Origin: Clostridium_AD estertheticum_D
GTDB lineage: Bacteria; Bacillota; Clostridia; Clostridiales; Clostridiaceae
DNA: 64,000 nucleotides
Direction of reading: 5' to 3'
Assembly: GCF_018861295.1 (NCBI RefSeq)
Contig: NZ_JAHLDM010000005.1
Coordinates: 1-64,000 of the forward strand
Shown here piece after piece: positions 53,937-62,445 of the stretch (the stretch's first letter is position 1; each line of letters begins with the position of its first letter). The position numbers and the translations under genes are program-made. Below the pieces are notes generated by a model that saw nothing but the letters and a program-made list of their open reading frames with translations, had not been told where the DNA came from and searched no databases.

Positions 53937-54359
53937 ATGAGTAAAGTTAATAATTTCTTTATGAAATACAAGACACTTGTTTTTACTTTAGTAATTGTAA
54001 TATTAGCTGGCGTCGGTTGTACAAAGGCTGATGATAAGGATATTACACCAATTAAAATATCAGTAGCTGATTTAGCAAAAGCTTACAAAGAAAATAAGGG
54101 AAAGGCAGATAAAGATTATGAAAACAAAACTGTTGAAATAGTTGGGACATTTGAGTATGGAGCGACGGAATTTTCACAAAGCTATATTATACTTTCGTCA
54201 GAAAAAGCAGTGCCAAATGTTCGAATAGTTCTAAAAGAAAGGTCGGAAATTGTTAAAATAGTTAACTTTAAAAAAGGGGATACGGTTACTGCGCAAGGGG
54301 TTTTTACTGGGAAATTAAAATCAAAGAATGTTATTGTTACTAATTGCATATTAAAATAG
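53937..54359 (+). CDS. membrane-anchored OB-fold (tRNA_anti-like) protein
   Basis: A 140-residue protein. An N-terminal hydrophobic segment ending LAGVGCTKA may be an atypical lipobox. The rest resembles the tRNA_anti-like OB-fold family: NKTVEIVGTFEYG, FSQSYIILSS, KKGDTVTAQGVFTGKL. ATG 53937 follows ataggaggg. These proteins are common in Firmicutes but uncharacterised. Confidence 0.68.
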   Translation: MSKVNNFFMKYKTLVFTLVIVILAGVGCTKADDKDITPIKISVADLAKAYKENKGKADKDYENKTVEIVGTFEYGATEFSQSYIILSSEKAVPNVRIVLKERSEIVKIVNFKKGDTVTAQGVFTGKLKSKNVIVTNCILK

Positions 54360-54470
54360 CTAAAAACCTCAGAGTTCTAAGTAATATTTTAAGATAGGTA
54401 TAAAGAACGCATGTCGGTATGTCAACTTACATTAAATGTCTAAGCAAAGTTTATTTAAGAGGGAGCAAAA

Positions 54471-54530
54471 ATGGAAAACAAAAAAATCTTAATAACTATT
54501 AAGAATGAACTAATATTAGGGAGGATGTAG
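54471..54530 (+). CDS. possible 19-codon ORF or gene remnant
   Basis: ATG 54471 follows aagagggagc and reads MENKKILITIKNELILGRM before TAG. It precedes the decayed gene at 54533. It could be a short peptide gene, but its place among remnants makes a truncated gene likely. Confidence 0.3.
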   Translation: MENKKILITIKNELILGRM

Positions 54531-54532
54531 CA

Positions 54533-54720
54533 TGGCAAAGTATGAATAGACCATTAGTGGATGAAAGCAACTACACTTATGGAGACACCAATATAGCAGT
54601 TAGGGTATATGAAATATTTTATGAGAAACGGCAATAGAGCAAGTTTAAACCTTACTGTAGTAGGTAAAGGTAGTGAAATTTTATTTCTGCAATCGGTGCT
54701 GGTGGAGGGAATGGATAGTA
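54533..54720 (+). pseudogene. decayed DUF6054-like gene
   Basis: ATG 54533 (after gggaggatg) reads MAKYE and then hits a stop. Fragments in different frames follow: MNRPLVDESNYTYGDTNIAV, then NGNRASLNLTVVGKGSEI, then FISAIGAGGGNG. In my recollection these match successive parts of DUF6054 proteins (start MAKYEF, middle VRVYERYS, end ISAISSGG). At least two frameshifts and an internal loss are needed, so it cannot be made as one protein. The family assignment is from memory. Confidence 0.5.
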
Positions 54721-54797
54721 AACTATTTTAATATATTGAAGCACTTTATAATATGGTATATTTGTATTGAGGTTAAAAGGACGTATGGGGGGTATTT

Positions 54798-55523
54798 ATG
54801 ATGGATAAGGATTCAGAGTACAACAATATTATAACAATTATATTAGTTATTATATCTGCATTTGTAGTAATATTTGGTTATTCAATTTTCAATGGAATAC
54901 CTTTTGGAAAATATATTGCTAAAGCAAAAATAGAAAATTATGTGAAGCAAGTGTATAACATAACGGATGTCTCAATGCCAAAATATAATATTGAAAATTC
55001 CGACTATTACGCAATAATACAAAAAAATAGTAACTTTGAGATAACATACAATCTTAGAAATAATACGATTAATGATGAGAGAGTACAAAATGCATATAGT
55101 AAACAGCTTGTAAAGGAATACGATAAACTTAAAAAGTCATACAATGTAAAAATCAGATTGCCATTTACAGTTGAAATTTATACTACAATTATAGCAAATG
55201 GGAATTATTCACGTAATTTTTTAAAAATCCCATGCTATCAAAAGATGGATTTTATGGAACTTGCAAATTACCAGAAGATTTCATCTGCTAATAGCATTAA
55301 AATACCTGCTGTAATAACCAAAGATGTATTGAATAAGTTAAGTAACGTATTTAAAATTACATCAACTCAAGTTAGGTATACAGATTTAAATGGGGTTTAT
55401 GAGATTAATGTAACTGGCAAGGATAAACTTACTGTAGATGAAATGCAAAAACATACAACTAAGATGGCTAGAACAAGTGAGAGTGAGAGGGATAGAAAAT
55501 TAATACATGAGTTGAATAAGTAG
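54798..55523 (+). CDS. YfjL-like membrane-anchored protein
   Basis: A 241-residue protein with an N-terminal membrane helix (about 12-32) and an outer domain. The segment NGIPFGKYIAKAKIENYVKQ followed by a strand-rich part resembles the YfjL family of Firmicutes (GTPFGKxxAKxKxxxYLE). No lipobox. ATG 54798 follows ggggggt. Unknown function. It stands in a region of small decayed genes. Confidence 0.65.
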   Translation: MMDKDSEYNNIITIILVIISAFVVIFGYSIFNGIPFGKYIAKAKIENYVKQVYNITDVSMPKYNIENSDYYAIIQKNSNFEITYNLRNNTINDERVQNAYSKQLVKEYDKLKKSYNVKIRLPFTVEIYTTIIANGNYSRNFLKIPCYQKMDFMELANYQKISSANSIKIPAVITKDVLNKLSNVFKITSTQVRYTDLNGVYEINVTGKDKLTVDEMQKHTTKMARTSESERDRKLIHELNK

Positions 55524-55785
55524 AATAAAAATAATTTCGATATTGGAACGAACTTTAGTAATCGTAAGAGGTGATGGGAGAAGGCATATATATGCAAACC
55601 ATAATTCTAAATACGCACAGCAGGTAACAACAAAGTTTAACTTCTATATTGAGTTCCAGCTCAAATAATTTGGTGCTAAACTGAGATAACTATACAGCTT
55701 TTTCGAAGTTGAATTATTATAGACAATTTGATATAACATCTCATACATAAATATATGTATTTTATGGGATTGAAAGGGAAATATT

Positions 55786-55916
55786 ATGGGGCATGTAAAG
55801 CCTGAAAACATCAAAGCAAAAAGAGATATATTCTACTATTTATAAAAAATTATAATGAAAGGGGAGTACTTGCTTTTAACAGAAAAAAATTAAAATCACT
55901 TGTTGAACAAGCTTAA
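55786..55916 (+). pseudogene. frameshifted small gene
   Basis: ATG 55786 follows aaaggga and reads MGHVKPENIKAKRDIFYYL before a TAA. A one-base shift in the run tttataaaaaat gives a continuous frame ending NERGVLAFNRKKLKSLVEQA at 55914-55916. The result would be a protein of about 43 residues. I do not recognise it. Confidence 0.4.
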
Positions 55917-55973
55917 ATTAAACTTAAACATGAGGCCTCACTAATAATGTTCATATTCGAGTTTGGCGATTAA

Positions 55974-56002
55974 TTGAACATTAAATGTCAATAAGGTATA
56001 AT
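55974..56002 (+). promoter_or_regulatory. sigma-A promoter of the 60-residue gene
   Basis: TTGAAC (55974-55979), 17 bp, TATAAT (55997-56002). Confidence 0.75.
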
Positions 56003-56036
56003 GAAATATGTAATATAGTGGTGAGGAGTGGAAAAA

Positions 56037-56219
56037 ATGACAGATAAACAAAAATTAATAATTTTATTAGATGATTTTGAATTAGGATATACCGATGAAG
56101 ATAATAACATTGTACTTAAGGAAGGCAATGAAAATGTAATAGGTCGAGGTGGTTACGGGGCTACATTTATATTTGAAAAAGACAATTCTTTTGATGCATT
56201 AAAGATTCATAAAGAATAA
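56037..56219 (+). CDS. 60-residue protein, unknown function
   Basis: A short acidic protein: MTDKQKLIILLDDFELGYTD at the start, then NVIGRGGYGATFIFEKD. It resembles small clostridial proteins with the pattern KLIxLLxxFGxGF...EFxFDxxGKF. The GRGGYG stretch looks like a kinase glycine loop but no kinase domain follows. ATG 56037 follows gaggag at about 10 nt. Confidence 0.6.
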   Translation: MTDKQKLIILLDDFELGYTDEDNNIVLKEGNENVIGRGGYGATFIFEKDNSFDALKIHKE

Positions 56220-56281
56220 ATAAGGTTATGACTAAAACATTACTTATCTAGTGTAGCTTAGTTATTATACTATTATCAATT

Positions 56282-56305
56282 AGAAGCTGAAAGGCTTCTT
56301 TTTTG
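56282..56305 (+). terminator. terminator
   Basis: Stem agaagc/gcttct with a 6-nt loop and T6. Short but typical. Confidence 0.7.
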
Positions 56306-56501
56306 TTTCGTATATTTTTAATAACACTACAGAATTTTAACAATAGAACAAAGATTGCTAAGGATACTACTACAATATCATTGATTAATATGGTGTTATG
56401 TTTATATATATAAACTTTAATTTTTCGTAAGAAAAAAGTTAAAACTAAAAATTTATTTTGATATAAAATCTAACTATAGAATAATTAGGGAGTTGGAATT
56501 T

Positions 56502-58454
56502 ATGAAGATGAAAGTAGAAAGATTTATGGTGATATTATTAAGTACTATATTGATAAGCTCAGGGTTGCATAGTAATAGTTTTGGAAAGGAAATAGGTAAG
56601 AGACAGGAAGCCAATAAGAAAGATATAGAGGTGAATAATAGCAAGGATTTACAAAAATTCTCAGATGATTTTTTTGAGAAGAATATGAAGAAATATTCAG
56701 TTCCAGGAGTGGCTATATCTGTTGTTAAGGATGGCAAAGAAGTATTTAAAAAGGGGTATGGATACAGTAATATAGAAGGAAAAGTATTAGTAAATCCAGA
56801 TAAAACTGTTTTCCCGGCAGCATCGATAAGCAAATTATTTACTGCAACTGCTATAATGCAACTATATGAAGATGGGAAATTAGATTTAAATAAAAATATT
56901 GATAATTATATAAATCCTTATAAGGTTATTAATAATTATAAGGAGCCGGTAACTTGTAGTAATTTATTAACTCATTCTAGCGGAGTTGATGAAGCCAGTG
57001 AACTTAACGGTAGTACGAGAGATGAAAAGTTAATAAAACCACAGGAATATTATATGGATACACATATTCCAAAGGTAGTAAGAGAGCCTAACATTGTTAG
57101 CAGGTATTGTAACGAGGGGTATAACCTTCTAGGATATATTGTAGAAAAAGTATCTGGTATTACTTATGAAAAATATGTAAAGAAAAATATATTAGAAACT
57201 TTAAAAATGGATAGTAGCGTAACTCGGTTAAAGAATAGTAATACAGCTAAGGGCTATGAACTTATAAAGGGAACTTATAATGAAATACCATTAGCTTATC
57301 AATATACATCAGGCTCTTCAGGAATTAATGTAACAGTTAAAGATATGGAAAACTTTATGATAGCCCACTTAAATAATGGACAATTTAAAGAAAACAGAAT
57401 TTTAAAGGAAGAAACATCAATAAAAATGAAAGATAAGCAATTTTCTAATAGTGATTTTCTACCTGGAATGGGTTATGGGTTTATAAGGAGTAACAGAAAT
57501 GGGCAGGAAATAATAAAGCATGAAGGTGCATTGCCAGGATATACGAGCACATTATTTTTAATTCCAAAGGAGAAATTAGGAATATACGTGGCAACTAACT
57601 CTTTAAATCCACTGCCTTTTAACTTTGAAGAAGAATTTTTTAATTATTTTTACCCTATTACCAATAATACATTTAATAAAATAAAAAAAAATAAAACTAA
57701 AGATTTTAGTAAATATGAAGGCATATATAGAAACTATGATGGAATATCAAAAAGTAACATTATGAAAATCGGGTTCTTATTTGATTCTTCTATGGATATG
57801 AGAATTACAGATAATAAGGACGGTACATTAACTCTTAAGGAATATACTCTTGCTAAGGAGGAAATTACCACAACTATTATTGAAAAGAAAGATGGAGTAT
57901 TTGCAAGGAAAGATGGACGAGGAGATTTTGCATTTAAGATAAATGACAATGGTAAAGTAACCTATGCATTTAATGATGTAAGCCATAATTCCTTTGAAAA
58001 GATAAGCTTTTTCCAAACAAGAACTTTTAATATAACTATATTTATTATAGCCATGGTTGTATTCATTATAAATATAATTGGGACAATGGTTTTGTTTATA
58101 AAGAGGAAGTTTAAACAAATAGGTCGCAAAAGTTGTAGGAGTATTAAATTAATTAGGACAGTAAACTTAATCATTGGGGTGCTTAATATAGTTGGAATGG
58201 TGGGAGCAACTATAATAGCAATGGTTATGGTTAGTATTAATGATTTTAAATTTGCATATTTACTTTACATTTTTTTAGGAACTCTAATAGCATCAACGGT
58301 TTTAAGTATTTGCGGATTATTTATTCTAATATATAACTGGGTTAAAAAAATAGGAGGAAAATTAGAAAAAAAATATTTTACTTTCTTAACAATAGTTAAT
58401 TTTATCTTTATATGGTTTATATACTACTTTAACTTTTTAGGATTTAAGATATAG
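56502..58454 (+). CDS. serine hydrolase (class C beta-lactamase-like) with C-terminal membrane helices
   Basis: A 650-residue protein. A signal peptide or N-terminal helix (about 5-27) precedes a beta-lactamase/penicillin-binding fold: SISK (SxxK, near residue 108) is the catalytic Ser-Lys pair, YCNEGY the YxN motif, and HEGALPG the third motif. The C-terminal 160 residues hold about four membrane helices (TIFIIAMVVFIINIIGTMVL and others). Start 56502 follows agggag. It is 74 bp ahead of a response regulator and kinase, which may control it; in related families such proteins trim D-amino peptides or resist cationic peptides. Confidence 0.88.
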   Translation: MKMKVERFMVILLSTILISSGLHSNSFGKEIGKRQEANKKDIEVNNSKDLQKFSDDFFEKNMKKYSVPGVAISVVKDGKEVFKKGYGYSNIEGKVLVNPDKTVFPAASISKLFTATAIMQLYEDGKLDLNKNIDNYINPYKVINNYKEPVTCSNLLTHSSGVDEASELNGSTRDEKLIKPQEYYMDTHIPKVVREPNIVSRYCNEGYNLLGYIVEKVSGITYEKYVKKNILETLKMDSSVTRLKNSNTAKGYELIKGTYNEIPLAYQYTSGSSGINVTVKDMENFMIAHLNNGQFKENRILKEETSIKMKDKQFSNSDFLPGMGYGFIRSNRNGQEIIKHEGALPGYTSTLFLIPKEKLGIYVATNSLNPLPFNFEEEFFNYFYPITNNTFNKIKKNKTKDFSKYEGIYRNYDGISKSNIMKIGFLFDSSMDMRITDNKDGTLTLKEYTLAKEEITTTIIEKKDGVFARKDGRGDFAFKINDNGKVTYAFNDVSHNSFEKISFFQTRTFNITIFIIAMVVFIINIIGTMVLFIKRKFKQIGRKSCRSIKLIRTVNLIIGVLNIVGMVGATIIAMVMVSINDFKFAYLLYIFLGTLIASTVLSICGLFILIYNWVKKIGGKLEKKYFTFLTIVNFIFIWFIYYFNFLGFKI

Positions 58455-58528
58455 TCAGGGATATTAATTATTTGAGAATATGATATAATTTTATCAAAAA
58501 TAGTTATTTAATGGGAGAGGTAAAGGGT

Positions 58529-59227
58529 ATGTTTAACATATTGATTGTGGATGATGAAGTAGAAATAATTGAACTTATGGAAGTATACCTACTAAATGAT
58601 GGGTATAAAGTATTTAAAGCTACAAACGGTATAGATGCACTTAATATAATTAATAAGGAAAAGATTCATCTTGTAATTTTAGACATAATGATGCCAGAAA
58701 TAGATGGATTACAGGTTTGTATAAAGATTAGAAAAGAGTATAATATTCCAATTATAATGGTTAGTGCAAAGGGACAAGACATAGATAAAATACAGGGATT
58801 ATCTACAGGGGCAGATGATTATATGGTAAAACCATTTAACACAATGGAACTCCTTGCTAGAGTGAAAGCTCAAATAAGAAGGTATGTATATTTTAATGGA
58901 AATCACAAATTATTTGATAATGAAAATATTATTGAAATAAAAGGGATTAGTATAAATAAAAGGAATCATAAAGTTAATTTATTTGGTGAAGAGTTAAAAT
59001 TAACTCCAACAGAATACGAGATATTGTTACTACTAGCGAGTAATGCGGGCAAAATATTTAATGCAGAGGAGATATTTAAAGAGATTTGGAAGGAAAAATA
59101 TTTAGAAGGCAATAACACTGTCATGGTTCATATATGGAGATTAAGAGAGAAATTAGAGGATAATCCGAAGGAACCTAAAATTGTAGAAACAGTCTGGGGA
59201 GTTGGATATAAAATTGAAGAACAGTAG
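58529..59227 (+). CDS. OmpR/VanR-family response regulator
   Basis: A 232-residue regulator. The receiver has DDE at 8-10 and the phosphorylation site Asp52 in ILDIMMPEIDG; K102-type lysine lies in the VKPFNTMELL segment. The winged-helix DNA-binding domain ends EPKIVETVWGVGYKIE. Start 58529 follows gggagagg (ATG at 58511 overlaps it). It overlaps the kinase by a few codons, so they are coupled. VanR-like. Confidence 0.92.
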   Translation: MFNILIVDDEVEIIELMEVYLLNDGYKVFKATNGIDALNIINKEKIHLVILDIMMPEIDGLQVCIKIRKEYNIPIIMVSAKGQDIDKIQGLSTGADDYMVKPFNTMELLARVKAQIRRYVYFNGNHKLFDNENIIEIKGISINKRNHKVNLFGEELKLTPTEYEILLLLASNAGKIFNAEEIFKEIWKEKYLEGNNTVMVHIWRLREKLEDNPKEPKIVETVWGVGYKIEEQ

Positions 59228-60308
59228 CATTAAATACAATATACTTATAAATTTTTTTATAGCTATAGTAATGTCTATAATATTAACACTAGTAGGCGTT
59301 TTTTTAGTAATTATGTGGTTACATATTTTCTGCCGAGGACTCTATATGAAATTTATTAGTGCTTATAATACAAATAGTTTAGTTATGATAGGGTTTATTA
59401 TAGGGATTTTTGTAGTTTTTATAGTGCTAATGTGCTTAATATTTATTAAAAGAATGAATAAAATTACTAATTATATAGAAGAAATATCACATAATTTAAA
59501 TATAATATCTAATGGTAATATGGATATAAATATACCTATTATAACAAAAAATGAACTAGGGAATTTAGCTTCAAATGTTAATAAAATGGCATGTAGTATA
59601 AAAGAACTTATGAAGAAAGAAAGAGTGTGGGAAAAGCAGAAGAATAACTTGATAACAAATTTATCTCATGATTTAAGGACTCCACTTACATCTGTTATTG
59701 GATTTTTAGAGTTAATTGAAAAGGGTAATTATAAAAATAATGATGAGTTACATCATTATTGTGAAGTTTCATTAAGTAAAGCAAAGGAATTAAAGAGTTC
59801 TGTAGAACAACTTTTTGAGTTTACAAGGATAAGTAATGGAGATATAAATTTAAATAAATCCAATATATACCTGCAACAATTGATAGAACAAGCTACCATT
59901 GGATTTATACCATCTTTTGAACAAGCTGGTATGGAATATAAAATATCTTCAAAAGATGTAGGATTAACAATAAATGGAGATGCTATTTTGCTAGTTAGAG
60001 CCTTTGAAAATATAATATCTAATGCAATTAAGTATGGTAGTGAGGGGAAATATCTAGATGTAAATATAGAAAAGGAAAATAATATGGTTGTAGTTAGATT
60101 TGTAAATTATGGCGATATAATAGAAGAAGAAAATTTTAAGAATTTGTTTCAAAGATTATATAGGGTAGAAAAACATTGTAATAAAAAAGAAGGAACTGGA
60201 CTTGGGCTCGCAATTGTAAAGACAATAGTAGAATTACATAATGGCAATATAGAGGTTGCAAGCTCTAAGGAAAGAACAGAATTTAAAATAAAACTACCAT
60301 TTAATTAA
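59214..60308 (+). CDS. VanS-like sensor histidine kinase
   Basis: A 364-residue kinase. Two membrane helices (about 10-35 and 50-75) are followed by a HAMP-like linker, HisKA with LSHDLRTPLTSVIGFLEL and an ATPase domain with NIISNAIKYG and GTGLGLAIVKTI. The G1 region VNYGDIIEEENF matches VanS-type kinases, which lack the usual DxGxG. Start TTG 59214 is preferred to TTG 59202, whose upstream site is too close. It overlaps the regulator gene. The pair probably responds to wall or antimicrobial peptide stress and may regulate the serine hydrolase upstream. Confidence 0.88.
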   Translation: MKNSSIKYNILINFFIAIVMSIILTLVGVFLVIMWLHIFCRGLYMKFISAYNTNSLVMIGFIIGIFVVFIVLMCLIFIKRMNKITNYIEEISHNLNIISNGNMDINIPIITKNELGNLASNVNKMACSIKELMKKERVWEKQKNNLITNLSHDLRTPLTSVIGFLELIEKGNYKNNDELHHYCEVSLSKAKELKSSVEQLFEFTRISNGDINLNKSNIYLQQLIEQATIGFIPSFEQAGMEYKISSKDVGLTINGDAILLVRAFENIISNAIKYGSEGKYLDVNIEKENNMVVVRFVNYGDIIEEENFKNLFQRLYRVEKHCNKKEGTGLGLAIVKTIVELHNGNIEVASSKERTEFKIKLPFN

Positions 60309-60313
60309 CAGTT

Positions 60314-62152
60314 TCAATCGTATATGTCTGAAAACTCTATCTGTAGCCTCTCTCTATCACTTACTTTAGCTATATTTGCATCTAAAATAAACGGTTTATT
60401 CTCTGGTAAACCTGTCTCAGGAAGGTCTATTATAAATTCACTGCCATTACCATATTGGCTCTCAACCCTAATTGTTCCACCATGCATCTCAACAAGAGAT
60501 TTTACAAGAGAAAGACCGATGCCACTCCCCTCTCTGTCTCTTGAAAGAGATTTATCTACCTGTACAAACCTTTCAAAAATAGACGATTTCATATCAGTGG
60601 GAATTCCAACACCTGTGTCCTTTACAGATACCGATATACCCCAATCTTTCTCTGCAATGCTCACAAATATGGTTCCTCCTAGCGGAGTGAATTTTATTGC
60701 ATTGGAAAGAATATTTAATATTATTCTTTCAATTTTATCTGCATCACAAACCATTAGTTTATCTTCAATGTCAGTATCAAAAACAAGCTCCAAACCTTTA
60801 TGTTCAGCGTAAGTTGTTACGGACATCGTTATGTCTTCAATAATAGCTACAATATTTTCATTTTTTAATCTAAGATTGAAATATCTTGCATCAATTTTGG
60901 TAATATCGATTAAATTGTTTACTAACCTTAACAATCTATAACTATTTTGCTTCATTATTTCATAATATTTCTTTACTTTTATTTTATTATCAACGGTAGG
61001 GTGATTCATTTCATCCAAATTTAGTAATTGCAATGCGCTAAGAAGTACATTTATTGGTGTCCTAAGTTCATGTGATATATTGCAAAAAAAATTATTCCGT
61101 AACTTGTCATATTCCACTGCATCATCTATCAGCTTATTTTGATCAGCAATTTTCAACTTAAGATTCTCAGAGTTTTTACGTTCTGAAATATTTCTTACTA
61201 CACTAAGTATGCACCAATTGCCTTCATATTTAATAGCACCAGAATATATTTCAACATCTATAATACAGCCATCGTATTTTATAAATTTTTCTTCAATTAA
61301 AGGTGCTGATACTTTATTATCTAGTATATTTTTAAATCTTTTAAGTACAATTTGACGATATTCATTGGGGACAACATCAAATACGCTTTTACCTATAATA
61401 TCTCTAAAATCATTAAGACTCAACAAGTTCTCTACAGCTTTATTTACAAATATTGCTTTATAATTTGAATTTATAATATATACTCCCTCATGAATGCTAT
61501 TTAGAATGTATGAAAGTTGTTGTTTGGCTGACGTATGATCAGCAAACTGTATATTTGTGTTTGCAAGTAGCAAAGTTGATTTCCTTCTTTCACATTCCAA
61601 ACGCCATTCGATTATGCTTTTTTCTATAAACATACTAAAAAAGTCTAATCCTACAAAAATGCAATCATAAGGAATATTTACATATTCTGAAAATTTATGA
61701 AGTCTTTCTAAACTATTATCACAAACTCCTGTATCTAGGAATTTAATTTTCACTTGTTCTTTATCAAAGCCTAAAATTTCAATGTTTTTTTTCCAATCTC
61801 TAAGCCAACCTGGTGTAACAAGATATGATTTTTCACTTATAAAATGAGCAATTATATCTCTATTAGTAAATAATTCAAAACAGTATTCAAGTCTATGTAT
61901 TTTACACTTTTTACTATCAATAACCATCTTATTTAAGCTTGTACAGCATTTGCCACCAATAATAATTACTTTATTACAGGTTACTTGACAACTTTTAATT
62001 GCTTCTAACTGCTCATTCTGACCGACATTTCCATGGATACATGCTGGGGTAAATTCTAAAATTTCTATATTTTTAATATTATTATTCTTTATTATAAATT
62101 TAAGTTCTTCAGAAAAAAATTTACAAATAATTACGCCTAATTTTTCATTCAT
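60314..62152 (-). CDS. sensor histidine kinase with DUF1638-like and PAS domains
   Basis: A 612-residue cytosolic kinase with no membrane segment. Residues 1-195 resemble DUF1638: VIICKFFSEEL, HRLEYCFEL, SYLVTPGWLRDW and FLDTGVCDNSLERL. A PAS domain follows (about 215-335, SIHEGVYIINSNYKAIFVNK). HisKA has NISHELRTPINVLL and the ATPase domain LNAIKF-type N box (NILSNAIKFT), DTGVGI and GSGIGLSL. DUF1638 proteins are usually stand-alone and linked to corrinoid or methyltransferase loci; as a sensor it is unusual. Start 62152 follows gggtga. No partner regulator is adjacent; it converges with the VanS-like gene within 5 bp. Confidence 0.78.
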   Translation of the reverse strand: MNEKLGVIICKFFSEELKFIIKNNNIKNIEILEFTPACIHGNVGQNEQLEAIKSCQVTCNKVIIIGGKCCTSLNKMVIDSKKCKIHRLEYCFELFTNRDIIAHFISEKSYLVTPGWLRDWKKNIEILGFDKEQVKIKFLDTGVCDNSLERLHKFSEYVNIPYDCIFVGLDFFSMFIEKSIIEWRLECERRKSTLLLANTNIQFADHTSAKQQLSYILNSIHEGVYIINSNYKAIFVNKAVENLLSLNDFRDIIGKSVFDVVPNEYRQIVLKRFKNILDNKVSAPLIEEKFIKYDGCIIDVEIYSGAIKYEGNWCILSVVRNISERKNSENLKLKIADQNKLIDDAVEYDKLRNNFFCNISHELRTPINVLLSALQLLNLDEMNHPTVDNKIKVKKYYEIMKQNSYRLLRLVNNLIDITKIDARYFNLRLKNENIVAIIEDITMSVTTYAEHKGLELVFDTDIEDKLMVCDADKIERIILNILSNAIKFTPLGGTIFVSIAEKDWGISVSVKDTGVGIPTDMKSSIFERFVQVDKSLSRDREGSGIGLSLVKSLVEMHGGTIRVESQYGNGSEFIIDLPETGLPENKPFILDANIAKVSDRERLQIEFSDIYD

Positions 62153-62164
62153 TATTTCACCCAT

Positions 62165-62445
62165 TCTAAAATATATTTACTTTTTTTATTACGTTTCTTT
62201 ATTATACCTTAAAAGCCATATAATGTATTGAAAATTGCTATATTTATTTTTGGCAAATATATAAAATATAAAATGAAAATGTTCACACCAACGCATGAAA
62301 GGAATTATGATTGATAAGTAATATTCATATTATAGTTACAAAATACACGAAAGTAACATGTTGTTGACACATTGTTGACATAACAGGTGCCTATAATAAA
62401 AGTATAGACATTAACAAAAAAATAAATTAGTGAGGAGCAAATAAC
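62165..62445. other. divergent region with direct repeat
   Basis: About 280 bp between the DUF1638-like kinase and the secreted repeat protein. Two copies of TTGTTGACA (62361-62369 and 62372-62380) are spaced 11 bp, one helical turn, and TATAAT lies at 62392-62397. This fits an activated promoter rather than a plain sigma-A one. Confidence 0.55.
62361..62397 (+). promoter_or_regulatory. 11-bp-spaced direct repeat and -10 box
   Basis: TTGTTGACA at 62361 and 62372 with TATAAT at 62392. The 11-bp period is that of OmpR-family binding sites. The -35 spacing to the two TTGACA copies (22 and 11 bp) is not normal, so direct activation is a plausible reading. Confidence 0.5.

Larger units (their letters stand above)
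55524..56036. other. region of gene remnants
   Basis: About 510 bp. It contains a frameshifted small gene (55786-55916) and short open fragments such as QQVTTKFNFYIEFQLK (about 55620-55670), all broken by stops. A good promoter lies at its right end (55974-56002). No intact gene is seen. Confidence 0.5.

Noticed and set aside
56109..56219. Kinase-like glycine loop GRGGYG with a following ALKI in the 60-residue protein
   Set aside because: The gene ends right after it, no catalytic lobe follows, and the rest fits a family of small clostridial proteins of similar length.
62364..62397. Ordinary sigma-A promoter from TTGACA to TATAAT at 62392
   Set aside because: Spacings are 22 and 11 bp, so it is not a normal promoter.
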